Positions 8,469-17,270 of a stretch of DNA of 37,940 nucleotides are shown piece by piece. Each line of letters opens with the position of its first letter. The first letter of the stretch is position 1. This DNA is from a bacterium (GTDB lineage: Bacteria; Zhuqueibacterota; QNDG01; JABMRT01): assembly GCA_011046415.1 (NCBI GenBank), contig DSAP01000036.1:1-37940 (forward strand), read 5' to 3'. The notes beneath the pieces were generated by a model. That model did no database searches. It was given only the letters and a program-made list of their open reading frames with translations, and was not told the origin of the DNA. Made by a program: the position numbers and the translations under genes.

Positions 8469-9422
8469 TCACGAAGGATCCGGACTTGCTGACGACTCCG
8501 CCTTTAGGATCCGGTCCGCGACGGCCGGCCAGTCCGCACCGTCCCCCGGTTCGATCCACCGGATGCGCGGGTCGGCCCGGAACCAGGTGAGCTGGCGTTT
8601 GGCGAATCGGCGCGTATTCTGTTTGATGAGCGCGATCATCTCTTCCATGGGTATCTCATCCGAAAGATACCGGAATGCTTCCCGGTAACCCAGCGTGTCG
8701 AGGCTGTTCAAGCCGGCCGTATAGCCCATTTCAAGGAGACGGCGGACCTCGTCGACGAAGCCCCTACGGATCATGTCATCCACGCGTGAATCGATGCGTC
8801 CGTACAACACCGCGCGGGGCCATGCGATTCCCCACATCGAAAAGATGTATCCGGATGGACGGGTTCCATTCCTCTGGATATCGGATATCGGCTTTCCCGT
8901 GATCCGGAACACTTCGAGCGCCCGGATGATCCGTCTGGCGTCGCGGGGATGGATCCGCTCCGCGGCTACGGGATCGATTCGTCCGAGTTCCGCATGGAGG
9001 GGTTCCGGCCCATCCTGTTCCGCACGTTTCTTGAGCAGGGCGCGGAGCGATTCGTCTTTGGATTCCGCTTCGAACATGCCGTCGATCAGGGCGCGCACGT
9101 ACAATCCGGATCCGCCGGCGACAATCGGAATCTTCCGGCGGGACAGAACATCCCGGACGACAGGACGCGCCTTCTTCGCATATTCCCCCGCGCTGAATGT
9201 TTTATCGGGGTTCAGGAAATCGATCAGGTGATGGCGGGCCGCCTCGCGTTCCGCAGGGGTTGGCTTGGCCGTGCCGATGTCGAGAAACCGGTAAATCTGA
9301 CGTGAATCCGCTGAGACGATTTCGCCGCCGCATTGTCCGGCGAGCGCGATCGCGAGATCCGTCTTCCCGGACGCCGTGGGTCCGACGATCACCGGCACCC
9401 TGCCGGGTAAACGGGTCGTCAC
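8469..9422 (-). CDS. miaA: tRNA dimethylallyltransferase
   Basis: MiaA transfers the dimethylallyl group from DMAPP to the N6 of A37 in tRNAs that read codons starting with U. The P-loop GPTASGKT (14-21) is followed by EIVSADSRQIYRFLDIGTAKP, the DMAPP/tRNA signature, then HHLIDFLNPD, FSAGEYAKKA and VAGGSGLYVRALIDG. QLTWFRADPRIRWIEP near the C-terminus is the expected tRNA-contacting segment. The length of 317 residues is normal. The start is GTG at 9422, overlapping the mutL stop as GTGA. The mutL-miaA order is the common bacterial arrangement. Confidence 0.95.
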   Translation of the reverse strand: MTTRLPGRVPVIVGPTASGKTDLAIALAGQCGGEIVSADSRQIYRFLDIGTAKPTPAEREAARHHLIDFLNPDKTFSAGEYAKKARPVVRDVLSRRKIPIVAGGSGLYVRALIDGMFEAESKDESLRALLKKRAEQDGPEPLHAELGRIDPVAAERIHPRDARRIIRALEVFRITGKPISDIQRNGTRPSGYIFSMWGIAWPRAVLYGRIDSRVDDMIRRGFVDEVRRLLEMGYTAGLNSLDTLGYREAFRYLSDEIPMEEMIALIKQNTRRFAKRQLTWFRADPRIRWIEPGDGADWPAVADRILKAESSASPDPS

Positions 9423-11131
9423 CGGCCGAACCTTTTATCGATTTCGTCGAGCGTGAGATTGATCACAACGGGACGTCCGTGGGGACAGAAATAGGGCTCT
9501 TGCGCGGCGAAAAGCCGGTCGATCAGCGCGGCCATCTCCTGCGCATTCAGCCGGTCTCCGGATTTGATCGCGGCCTTGCAGGCGAATGCCGCGGCCACGG
9601 CCTCCAGGCGGTCGTGTGACCGGGTCTGATTCTCCCGGTATTCATCCAATATTTCCTGAAGCAGTTCGCGTTCACCGCCCGGTTTTACCTCGAAGGGAAC
9701 GGCTTCGATCACCACGGCCAGATTCCCGAAATCCCGGATTCCGAAACCGATTTTTTCGAGAAAGGGCAGCATCTCCACAAGGATTTCAAAATCATCCGGC
9801 GCGAGCTGCACGGTCTGCGGAAAGAGAAGCTGCTGAGACAGGCCGGATTGCCGGTCGCGATGACCGAGCGCCCATTCGAAGAGAATCCGTTCATGTGCCG
9901 CATGCTGATCGATGATCGTGATCCCGCTCTTGATCTGCGAAAAGAGATACCGGTTGTGAACCTGCCAGAGCGCCGGAGGATCGGCCGGGAACGCGGCTCC
10001 CGGATGCGTGTCTTCCGGGACGGACGGTTTCTGGACATCCAGGGTCAGCTGTCCCGGATCCTGAAAACGCAGGGCGCGGCCGGACGGAGGCGATGCGGCA
10101 AACCATTTCCGGCCGGACACCAGCTTCAGATCGGGCGCGGACTGCGGAGTCCTCAGCGTGTCACGGATGACCCGGTGCAGCGCATCATGGATGAATTTTT
10201 CGTCCGCGAAACGCACCTCGTTCTTGGTCGGATGCACGTTGACATCCACGAAGCGGGGATCCATCTCTAGATAGATCAGATAGGCCGGGTATTCACCGCC
10301 GTCCATTCTCGGCCCGTAAGCAGAGAGCACGCTGTGAATCAGGCTTTTATGCTGAACGGCCCGCCGGTTCAGGAAAAAGTACTGGTCGTCCCGAGTCCGC
10401 CTGAATTCACCGGGACGGCTGACAAATCCATGCATGGAGAGTGCGCCGATCTGCTTGTCGAACGAAACAAGCCGGGTCGTCTTTTCGGCGCCGAGCAGAT
10501 CGTGGATGCGTTCCTTGAGCGAACTCGCGGGCAGATCCAGGGTCCGCTGATCATCGAGGTACAGCGTAAAACGGATTCCGGGATAGGCCAGGGCGATCCG
10601 CCGGAAAGCGGACATGATGTGCCGGATTTCCGTGGCCGTGGTTTTCTGAAATTTACGCCGCGCGGGGACGTTGTAGAACAAGTCCTTGACCCGGACCCGG
10701 GTGCCCGGATTCGCCGCGACCTTGAGCACATCCCGGATCTCGCCGTCCTCGATATCCAACCGGGTGGCCTCTTCATCCTCCGCCGCCCGGGTCGTGAGGG
10801 TCATCCGAGAAACCGATCCGATGCTGGCGAGGGCTTCGCCGCGGAATCCCAGTGTATGGATGGCGTCCAGATCGTGCATGTCACGGATTTTGCTCGTCGC
10901 ATGACGCCGGACGCAGAGCAGTGCGTCTTCCTCGGACATTCCGGAACCGTTGTCTGCGACCTGAATCATTTTCTCACCGGCATGCTCGATGGAGAGTGAT
11001 ATTTCGGTCGCCGCGGCGTCCACCGCGTTTTCGAGGAGTTCCTTGACCACGGATGCCGCCCGTTCGATGACCTCGCCCGCCGCGATGCGCTTCATCAGGA
11101 GTTCGGAAAGGATTTGTATTTTACCCGGCAT
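9419..11131 (-). CDS. mutL: DNA mismatch repair protein MutL (endonuclease-type)
   Basis: MutL is the ATPase that links mismatch recognition by MutS to strand incision. The N-terminal GHKL ATPase has RIAAGEVIERAASVVKELLENAVDA, DNGSGM and TLGFRGEALASI. A second-domain landmark is VDVNVHPTKNEVRF near residue 297. The C-terminal part carries DQHAAHERILFE at 408-419, the DQHA(X)2E(X)4E endonuclease motif, plus ACKAAIKSGD near 517 and CPHGRP at 549-554. The protein is therefore of the latent endonuclease type, and a MutH-style partner is not expected. The 570-residue length fits, with a short linker. It is co-transcribed with miaA. The gap 11132-11338 ahead of it shows no convincing promoter. Confidence 0.95.
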   Translation of the reverse strand: MPGKIQILSELLMKRIAAGEVIERAASVVKELLENAVDAAATEISLSIEHAGEKMIQVADNGSGMSEEDALLCVRRHATSKIRDMHDLDAIHTLGFRGEALASIGSVSRMTLTTRAAEDEEATRLDIEDGEIRDVLKVAANPGTRVRVKDLFYNVPARRKFQKTTATEIRHIMSAFRRIALAYPGIRFTLYLDDQRTLDLPASSLKERIHDLLGAEKTTRLVSFDKQIGALSMHGFVSRPGEFRRTRDDQYFFLNRRAVQHKSLIHSVLSAYGPRMDGGEYPAYLIYLEMDPRFVDVNVHPTKNEVRFADEKFIHDALHRVIRDTLRTPQSAPDLKLVSGRKWFAASPPSGRALRFQDPGQLTLDVQKPSVPEDTHPGAAFPADPPALWQVHNRYLFSQIKSGITIIDQHAAHERILFEWALGHRDRQSGLSQQLLFPQTVQLAPDDFEILVEMLPFLEKIGFGIRDFGNLAVVIEAVPFEVKPGGERELLQEILDEYRENQTRSHDRLEAVAAAFACKAAIKSGDRLNAQEMAALIDRLFAAQEPYFCPHGRPVVINLTLDEIDKRFGR

Positions 11132-11338
11132 TCACGACCCTAATCGTTTTATCTCTGACTGGTTTACTCATCCGCGGATCCTTTTTTCATTCACAGAATA
11201 CACGGATTATTGATACAGAACGGGCACATTTTGATTAATTGGCGTCATCCGTGGTTTCTCCCCATTTCAGGATTTGAACCTTCAGACCTGTCATTGCGTG
11301 TGACGTTGACCATGTCTTCCGGTCGCAATACGGTGTGA

Positions 11339-11875
11339 TCAGGTGAGCAGAATCTTCCCGATCGCTTCCGCAATCCCCTCATCCATGATCCCCGCCACCC
11401 GGCAATTCGCCTTGTGCACGACGTCTTCGAAAGACCCCGGCCCCGGCCAGGAGACGAGCGGAATGTGATGCATCCGGCTCTGGGTTTCAGCCCATTCCCG
11501 CGTATGTTTCTGCGTATCCCGGGAGATGAGAATCAGCCGAACCTTCCCGCTTCTCATCGCCTGTTCCACACCGGTACGGCCGAGCACGATCTTGCGGGAC
11601 CGGAGTCCCATGCCCACGAGATTGGCCGGTTTATCGGGCGTCGCAGACCGGATTTTTCGGGCGATTCTCAGATAGGCGTCTTCGGTCACCGCGCCGAAAC
11701 GGGATTCCAGCACACGCGTTTCCCTGGCCCGGCGGACACAATCCGGATCCCGGCAGAGCACGATCCCGTCTCCGGACGTCTCATTCAGGATAATCCGGCC
11801 CTTTTGCCCTTTCGAGACCCGGATGAAATCGTGTGCGTCCCGGATCCGGCCGCAAACCACGCAGTGACGTTCCAA
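11339..11875 (-). CDS. YlxR (DUF448)-L7Ae/YlxQ fusion, putative RNA-binding protein
   Basis: The 178-residue product joins two RNA-related domains. Residues 1-75 resemble YlxR/DUF448, with CVVCG, a RVSKGQKG segment and LCRDPDCVRRA. Residues about 80-175 resemble the L7Ae/L30e family member YlxQ, with GMGLRSRKIVLGRTGVEQAMRSGKVRLILISRD. In Bacillus these are separate neighbouring genes in the nusA-infB operon; here they are one frame and away from nusA. The start is TTG at 11875, because an in-frame stop lies four codons upstream and no ATG fits. It follows the small membrane protein gene by 9 nt, so the two are co-transcribed. A role in ribosome function or transcription is inferred from the families. 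Confidence 0.83.
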   Translation of the reverse strand: MERHCVVCGRIRDAHDFIRVSKGQKGRIILNETSGDGIVLCRDPDCVRRARETRVLESRFGAVTEDAYLRIARKIRSATPDKPANLVGMGLRSRKIVLGRTGVEQAMRSGKVRLILISRDTQKHTREWAETQSRMHHIPLVSWPGPGSFEDVVHKANCRVAGIMDEGIAEAIGKILLT

Positions 11876-11884
11876 GAAAATGTC

Positions 11885-12094
11885 CTACCACCCGAGACGC
11901 GAGAAAAATATCATCAGATAGACCGCCACGCCGAGCAGGATGAACAGCCAGACCAGCGACCGTTGCCGTGCCTGACGTTTCCTGTGAGTGCGCTTGAATT
12001 CGATACGGCGGCCTTCGCGTTTCTCTTTCTCGGGATCCCAGAAACGCGGTTCGTAATGGAATTTCCTGTGTCCGGGCAGACGCGATCCGATCAT
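11885..12094 (-). CDS. Small basic single-pass membrane protein, unknown function
   Basis: This 69-residue protein has a charged N-terminal half with the segment YEPRFWDPEKEKREGRR, a very basic stretch (FKRTHRKRQARQR), and one C-terminal hydrophobic helix (about 47-64), so its N-terminus probably stays in the cytoplasm. Start 12094 was preferred because GGTGACAGG directly precedes it; a longer frame from 12157 adds 21 unlikely residues. It sits 9 nt ahead of the YlxR-L7Ae fusion. Short proteins with a similar DPEKEKRE core followed by a membrane helix occur in FCB-group genomes to my recollection. I assign no function. Confidence 0.65.
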   Translation of the reverse strand: MIGSRLPGHRKFHYEPRFWDPEKEKREGRRIEFKRTHRKRQARQRSLVWLFILLGVAVYLMIFFSRLGW

Positions 12095-12180
12095 CCTGTC
12101 ACCACCCCCAAATCCTTTATCGCCGTATGGATCGATGAAGGCAGATGCAAATTCCACATCATGTCCCTCATCCTGTCCTC

Positions 12181-12209
12181 AATATACGGATGAGCGAGCG
12201 AAGAATCAA
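12181..12209 (-). promoter_or_regulatory. Promoter of the small membrane protein-YlxR unit
   Basis: Read on the minus strand, TTGATT (12204-12209), a 17-nt spacer and TATATT (12181-12186) form a sigma70-type promoter with transcription starting near 12174, about 80 nt before the start codon. Overlapping the upstream edge of the -35 is an inverted repeat, AGTGC-TT-GCACT (12209-12220), which could be a regulator site. Confidence 0.5.
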
Positions 12210-12324
12210 GTGCTTGCACTCCCCATATTCCCTCATTTGGATCGGAACAACACAGATTTTTTCTTGCAACTTGACTGGATTTTAACGACATTATTTCAAA
12301 CCAATTCCTGATAAGGAGGCGCAC

Positions 12325-13092
12325 ATCCACGCATTCGAGAAACTCATCGAAATCATGGCCCGTCTGCGCGGTGCGGACGGCTGCCCCTGGGACCGTGAGC
12401 AGACCCATGAAAGCCTGAAGCCCTATCTGCTCGAAGAAGCCTATGAAGTGCTCGAAACGATCGACGAAGGTCAATATGAGGGACTCAAGGAAGAGCTGGG
12501 AGACCTCATCCTCCAGCCGGTGTTTCACGCCCAGATCGCATCCGAGGCGGGCCGTTTCGACATGAACGACGTGGTCGAAACCCTCAACGCAAAACTGATC
12601 CGCCGGCATCCGCATGTGTTCGGAGACGTAGAAATCCACACGGCGGAGGAACAGAAAATCCACTGGGAAACCCTCAAACATCAGAAAGAAGGGAAGAGAT
12701 CCGTCATCGACGGCGTGCCCCGCACCGCGCCGGCCCTGTTACGCGCGTGGCGCGTGCAGCAGAAAGCGTCTACGGTCGGATTCGACTGGAACCGCATCGA
12801 GCCGGTCTGGGATAAGATCCGGGAGGAGACCGAGGAGCTCACGCGGGAAATCGACTCGAACGAACCCGCCCGGATGGAAGAGGAACTCGGCGATCTGCTT
12901 TTCGCACTCGTCAACCTCGCGCGGTTCATCCGGGTCAATCCGGAGGAGGCCCTGCGCAAGGCGGTGGACAAATTTTCCGGGCGGTTCAGACAAATCGAAG
13001 AGACCCTGATCCGTCAGGGCAGGGATATCCGGCAAACCCCGCTCGAAGAGATGGACGCCATCTGGAATCAGATCAAGGAAGGGGAATCCTGA
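12325..13092 (+). CDS. mazG: Nucleoside triphosphate pyrophosphohydrolase MazG, apparent ATC start
   Basis: MazG hydrolyses NTPs to NMP and pyrophosphate and clears aberrant nucleotides. Two MazG repeats are present: RGADGCPWDREQTHESL, then EEAYEVLE and EELGDLILQ with the metal-binding glutamates/aspartate, and a second copy with EETEELTREI and EEELGDLLFALVNLARF. HPHVFGD and TVGFDW are also conserved. The first ATG (12355) falls inside the conserved first helix and has no ribosome site. Upstream, AAGGAGG (12313-12319) lies 5 nt before an in-frame ATC at 12325, which begins the segment xHAFEKLIEIMARLRG expected of MazG. So translation seems to start at a noncanonical ATC (255 residues), unless a base error hides ATG. 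nadE follows 31 nt later. A -35/-10 pair upstream (TTGCAA 12264-12269, CATTAT 12289-12294) has poor spacing. Confidence 0.9.
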   Translation: MHAFEKLIEIMARLRGADGCPWDREQTHESLKPYLLEEAYEVLETIDEGQYEGLKEELGDLILQPVFHAQIASEAGRFDMNDVVETLNAKLIRRHPHVFGDVEIHTAEEQKIHWETLKHQKEGKRSVIDGVPRTAPALLRAWRVQQKASTVGFDWNRIEPVWDKIREETEELTREIDSNEPARMEEELGDLLFALVNLARFIRVNPEEALRKAVDKFSGRFRQIEETLIRQGRDIRQTPLEEMDAIWNQIKEGES

Positions 13093-13123
13093 TCCCTCCG
13101 GTAAAATCTCAGAGAATACCGCC

Positions 13124-14773
13124 ATGAAAATCACGCTCGCTCAACTCAACCCGACCATCGCCGATTTTCCGGGAAACCTGAAAAAAGCGGAGGCCGCAGT
13201 ACACCGGGCGCGGTCGGACGGGTCAGACTTGGTCGTGTTCCCGGAGCTTTTTCTCACGGGGTATCCACCACGGGACCTGCTCGAGCGGCACGATTTTGTG
13301 TCCGAGGCGGACCGGGCACTCGGGCGGCTGATCGAAATCTCCGCCCGTTTTCCCGAACCGGGCATCCTGATGGGCACGATTCAGCCGACGCAGAAAGGCA
13401 CGAGCCACCTGTTGTACAATTCCGCCCTGCTGATCCGGGACGGCCAAATCCTGTTTCGACAGCACAAGTCCCTGCTGCCGACGTATGACGTGTTCGACGA
13501 GGCCCGGTATTTCGAACCGGCCGGCGCCATCCGTGTATACGAATACGCCGGGGAAAAACTGGGTGTCACGCTCTGCGAGGATGCCTGGAACGACACCGGG
13601 ATCCTGCCCGGGCGCGCCTACGGCCTGGATCCCGTCGAAGCGCTGGCCCGCAACGGGGCGACCCTGCTCGTCAATCTCTCCGCCTCCCCCTTCCACGCGG
13701 GCAAGGAGACGGTCCGCTATCGCTTGTTGCGGAACCATGCCACACGCCATCGCGTCCCGTTCGTCCTGGTCAATCAGGTCGGCGGAAACGACGAATTGCT
13801 CTTCGACGGCCGCAGCCTGATCCTCGATCCGGATGGAAGATTGCTTGCCGATCTTCCCTCATTCGAAGAAACGGTCCGGACGATCCGCCTCGACGCCCCG
13901 CCCGTTGCGGACGTTTTCCACCCGCGGGACCCGGTCGGATCGGTTCACGACGCCCTGGTCCTGGGCGTGTCGGATTATTGCGTGAAATGTGGATTCGGTA
14001 AAGTCCTGCTGGGACTCTCCGGCGGGATCGATTCCGCCGTGGTGGCCGCGATCGCCGCCCGGGCGCTCGGACCGGAGAACGTGACCGGCGTGGCCATGCC
14101 TTCCGTGTTCACCTCCGCGGAAAGCAATGAGGATGCCGCGAAACTGGCCGCCAATCTCGGCATCCGTTTCCGGATCATCCCGATCGAACCGCTCCGTACG
14201 GCCATGCTGGATCTGCTGAGCCCGGAATTCGAGGGACTGCCTGAAGACACGACGGAAGAAAATATCCAGGCTCGGATCCGGGGAAACATCCTCATGGCGC
14301 TGTCGAACAAATTCGGCGCCCTCACACTCTCGACCGGCAACAAGAGCGAACTGTCCATGGGATACTGCACGCTGTACGGGGACATGAGCGGCGGCCTCGG
14401 CGTGATCTCGGACGTCCCCAAGACCCTGGTGTACGACCTGGCCCGGTTTATCAACCGGGAGACGGAACACATCCCCCGGCGTATTTTGGAGAGGCCGCCC
14501 TCCGCGGAACTGAAGCCGGATCAGAAAGACGAGGATACCCTCCCCCCCTATCCGGTTTTGGACCGCATCCTTGAACTGTATCTGGACGAGGGAAAATCGG
14601 AAGAAGAAATCGTGGCCGCCGGTCTGGATGCGGAGACCGTCCGCCGGATTATCGATACGGTTCGGCGAAACGAATACAAACGGCGGCAGGCCCCGCCCGG
14701 CCTCAAGGTGACTTCCAAGGCCTTCGGCATGGGACGCCGCATGCCCGTCGCCGCGAAATTCCGTGCGGACTGA
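13124..14773 (+). CDS. nadE: Glutamine-hydrolysing NAD+ synthase
   Basis: The enzyme makes NAD+ from nicotinate adenine dinucleotide, ATP and glutamine, the last step of NAD synthesis. The N-terminal nitrilase-like glutaminase domain has the triad Glu41 (VVFPELFLTGYPPRDLL), Lys115 (RQHKSLLPTYDVFDE) and Cys151 (VTLCEDAW). The C-terminal synthetase has the ATP loop SGGIDS (299-304), then TEENIQARIRGNILMALSN and STGNKSELSMGYCTLYGDMSGG. At 549 residues it is the compact bacterial glutamine-dependent form. It follows mazG by 31 nt, so the two are probably co-transcribed; both handle nucleotide metabolism. Confidence 0.95.
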   Translation: MKITLAQLNPTIADFPGNLKKAEAAVHRARSDGSDLVVFPELFLTGYPPRDLLERHDFVSEADRALGRLIEISARFPEPGILMGTIQPTQKGTSHLLYNSALLIRDGQILFRQHKSLLPTYDVFDEARYFEPAGAIRVYEYAGEKLGVTLCEDAWNDTGILPGRAYGLDPVEALARNGATLLVNLSASPFHAGKETVRYRLLRNHATRHRVPFVLVNQVGGNDELLFDGRSLILDPDGRLLADLPSFEETVRTIRLDAPPVADVFHPRDPVGSVHDALVLGVSDYCVKCGFGKVLLGLSGGIDSAVVAAIAARALGPENVTGVAMPSVFTSAESNEDAAKLAANLGIRFRIIPIEPLRTAMLDLLSPEFEGLPEDTTEENIQARIRGNILMALSNKFGALTLSTGNKSELSMGYCTLYGDMSGGLGVISDVPKTLVYDLARFINRETEHIPRRILERPPSAELKPDQKDEDTLPPYPVLDRILELYLDEGKSEEEIVAAGLDAETVRRIIDTVRRNEYKRRQAPPGLKVTSKAFGMGRRMPVAAKFRAD

Positions 14774-14874
14774 GGAACGGTTTCTCCAGGAAATACCGGG
14801 ACGCCTGATGTGCCATTCAGACGATTCCAGTCCCGATCGATCCCGCATGACGGATCAACGCAACCCGATACCGG

Positions 14875-15708
14875 ATGAATAAGACGTTTCTCAAGGTCAT
14901 TTCGGCCAGCCGCAGGGAGGAGATGACGGGATTCGCCCCAGACCGCCTGATCTCCCTGCTCGAAACACGCTGCCCCCCCGAACGGGTCCATACACTGGTC
15001 CTCTGGACGAAATCCCCGCGGAATCTCTTGTCCCACACCCGGCTGAACCGGCTTCTCAAAGAATTCGATCAGGTCACGCTGCATCTCACCGTGACGGGCA
15101 TGGGCGGCACACCGCTCGAACCGGGCATACCCGAACCGGGACGGGTATTGGAACTGCTTCCGGATTTGGTGGGATTCGTCGGAGATCCACGACGGATCGC
15201 CTTCCGCTTCGATCCCATCGTGCATCTGATCCTGCCGGACGGCCGTCCTTACAGCAATCTGAATCGTCTCCCCGAAATCCTCCCCCGGGTCCGGGCTGCG
15301 GGAATCACGGATCTCATCGTCAGCCGGATGTCCGCCTATCCCAGGGTTATCAGGCATCTGGGAGAATGCGGTCTCCGGCTGTTCCCGCAAACCGGGGAGG
15401 CACGACAGGAAGAGGCGGATCATCTCCGTTCCCTGGCGGCGGCCGCGGGGATGGTGCTCTCCGGCTGTTGCGTACCGGACTGGCCGGCTTCCTCCTGCAT
15501 CGACGGACCGCGTTTATCGGCTCTCCATCCCGGACATGCGATCGCGGATCGCACAAAAGCCGCGGCCCAGCGCCCCCGATGCGGCTGCACGAAGAGCTGG
15601 GATATCGGATGGTACATGCCCTGTCCCGGCGGATGCGTGTACTGCTACGCGAATCCGGTGATCCGGACGAAACGGGAGGAAATGGAGTCCTGGCATCCGG
15701 AATCGTGA
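14875..15708 (+). CDS. DUF1848 protein with C-terminal Fe-S-type cysteine cluster
   Basis: The 277-residue protein matches the DUF1848 pattern: it opens with FLKVISASRREEM, followed by a LVLWTKSPRNLL strand, TLHLTVTGMG, and an FRFDPIVHL segment. The last 35 residues contain CGCTKSWDIGWYMPC and then CPGGCVYCYAN, i.e. a CX3CX2C cluster like that of radical SAM or spore-photoproduct-lyase-type iron-sulfur enzymes, but at the C-terminus instead of the N-terminus. No reaction is established for the family to my knowledge. The ATG has only a weak ribosome binding site. It lies 101 nt after nadE and may be transcribed with it; a strong hairpin follows. Confidence 0.85.
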   Translation: MNKTFLKVISASRREEMTGFAPDRLISLLETRCPPERVHTLVLWTKSPRNLLSHTRLNRLLKEFDQVTLHLTVTGMGGTPLEPGIPEPGRVLELLPDLVGFVGDPRRIAFRFDPIVHLILPDGRPYSNLNRLPEILPRVRAAGITDLIVSRMSAYPRVIRHLGECGLRLFPQTGEARQEEADHLRSLAAAAGMVLSGCCVPDWPASSCIDGPRLSALHPGHAIADRTKAAAQRPRCGCTKSWDIGWYMPCPGGCVYCYANPVIRTKREEMESWHPES

Positions 15709-15723
15709 GACGTCCTGACTCAT

Positions 15724-15755
15724 AAAAAAAAGCCCCTTCCCGGGGAAGGGGCTTT
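15724..15755 (-). terminator. Strong intrinsic terminator, 12-bp stem
   Basis: AAAGCCCCTTCC (15729-15740) pairs perfectly with GGAAGGGGCTTT (15744-15755) around a 3-nt loop. On the minus strand the stem runs straight into eight T residues (A tract at 15724-15731 on plus), so it should stop transcription of trpR-trpB2. On the plus strand only TTT follows, so it could act more weakly after the DUF1848 gene. Confidence 0.85.
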
Positions 15756-15873
15756 CACTGATCTGAAAGGAAATGGACATCTGGGTAAAACATCCGACCG
15801 GTTTGAGAATGGAACGTTTACGCGTATTCCGTGTCCGGCCTGCCGTCTCCTTTATTCACCCTCACGCCGCGGA

Positions 15874-17232
15874 TCATCCGATTTTCGGGAGATTTGCGAG
15901 AGATTTGTTCATCTCCTCCTCGGAGAATTCATAATCCTCGAGTTCATTATGCAAATATTTCTGGTAGGAGGCCAGGTCGAAATGGCCGTGCCCGCTGGCG
16001 TTGAACGCGATCACCTTCGCCTCGCCGGTCTTCTTGCACTCCAGCGCCTCGTCCATGACCGCGCGTATGGCATGTGAGGTCTCGGGCGCCATCAGATGGC
16101 CCTCTGCCTGTGCGAAACTCACCAACGCTTCGAATACCGCATTCTGGTGATAGGCTTTGGCTTCGATGAGCCCCAGATCGTAGAGATGACAGACCGTGGG
16201 CGCCATACCGTGATAACGCAAACCACCCGAATGGATCGGGGCCGGAATGAAATCATGTCCCAGGGTGAACATCTTGAGAAGCGGCGTGGTGCAGGCCGTG
16301 TCTCCGAAATCGTACCGGTACAAGCCCTTCGTCATGGTCGGACAGGCCGTGGGCTCGACGGCGATGATCCGGGTCTTTTTCTTGTCGACGATCTTGTCGC
16401 GTACGAAGGGGAAGGAAAATCCGGCGAAATTGGACCCGCCTCCGGCGCAACCGATGACGACATCGGGATATTCTCCCGCGATTTCGAACTGTTTCAAAGA
16501 CTCCAAACCGATGACGGTCTGATGCATCATCACGTGGTTCAGGACGGAACCGAGTGAATATTTGGTATCATCCCGTTTGGCCGCCTCTTCGACTGCCTCG
16601 CTGATCGCGATGCCGAGCGATCCGGGAGAATCAGGATGGAGAGACAGAATCTTCCTGCCCGCCTCGGTCTGCGTACTCGGACTGGGGATGCAGGTGGCGC
16701 CCCAGGTTTCCATCATGATCCGCCGGTAGGGTTTTTGTTCGTAACTGATCTTCACCATATAAACCTTGGCTTCAACGTCGAAGAGTCTGCACGCAAAAGC
16801 CAGGGCACTCCCCCATTGTCCGGCGCCGGTTTCGGTCGTGATGCGTTTGACGCCTTCCATTTTGTTGAAATACACCTGCGCGATGGCCGTGTTGGGTTTA
16901 TGGCTGCCCGCGGGACTGACGCCCTCCCATTTGTAATAGATTTTGGCGGGCGTATCGAGTATCTTTTCCCAGCGCCTCGCGCGTACCAGCGGAGACGGCC
17001 GCCAGATCCGATATATGTCCTGCACCTCTTCCGGGATATCGATCCAGCGGTCCTGGCTGACTTCCTGCTTGATGAGTTCCATCGGGAAAAGCGGTGCCAG
17101 ATCCTGCGGTCCGATCGGTTGCCCGGTACCCGGATGCAACACCGGAGGGAGGGGTTTCGGGAGATCCGCCTGGATGTTGTACCATTGTTTCGGCATGTCT
17201 TTTTCTGACAGATTGATTTTCGTGTCGGCCAT
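15874..17232 (-). CDS. trpB2: TrpB2-type tryptophan synthase beta chain-like PLP enzyme
   Basis: This 452-residue PLP enzyme belongs to the TrpB2 branch of tryptophan synthase beta chains. The PLP lysine is K112 in [22 protein letters not shown], the phosphate-binding [10 protein letters not shown] and SGGLRYHG are family landmarks, as is the long N-terminal extension ending in [14 protein letters not shown]. TrpB2 proteins usually work without TrpA and condense serine with indole; a salvage or alternative role is inferred. GGAGGCGCTG precedes the ATG. The gene follows trpR by 38 nt, which ties it to tryptophan control. No trpA, trpC, trpD or trpE is in the window. Confidence 0.92.
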   Translation of the reverse strand: MADTKINLSEKDMPKQWYNIQADLPKPLPPVLHPGTGQPIGPQDLAPLFPMELIKQEVSQDRWIDIPEEVQDIYRIWRPSPLVRARRWEKILDTPAKIYYKWEGVSPAGSHKPNTAIAQVYFNKMEGVKRITTETGAGQWGSALAFACRLFDVEAKVYMVKISYEQKPYRRIMMETWGATCIPSPSTQTEAGRKILSLHPDSPGSLGIAISEAVEEAAKRDDTKYSLGSVLNHVMMHQTVIGLESLKQFEIAGEYPDVVIGCAGGGSNFAGFSFPFVRDKIVDKKKTRIIAVEPTACPTMTKGLYRYDFGDTACTTPLLKMFTLGHDFIPAPIHSGGLRYHGMAPTVCHLYDLGLIEAKAYHQNAVFEALVSFAQAEGHLMAPETSHAIRAVMDEALECKKTGEAKVIAFNASGHGHFDLASYQKYLHNELEDYEFSEEEMNKSLANLPKIG

Positions 17233-17270
17233 GCAGCGCCTCCTTGATGGATTATGATTCGGTTTCGGCC

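Noticed and set aside
11262-11300. tRNA T-arm-like sequence (GGATTTGAACC) on the minus strand
   Set aside because: The T stem pairs at only three positions, and no matching acceptor stem, D arm or anticodon arm could be drawn.
12264-12296. mazG promoter candidates TTGCAA or TTGACT with CATTAT or TTATTT
   Set aside because: No combination has acceptable spacing (14, 15 or 19 nt), so I do not list it as a feature.
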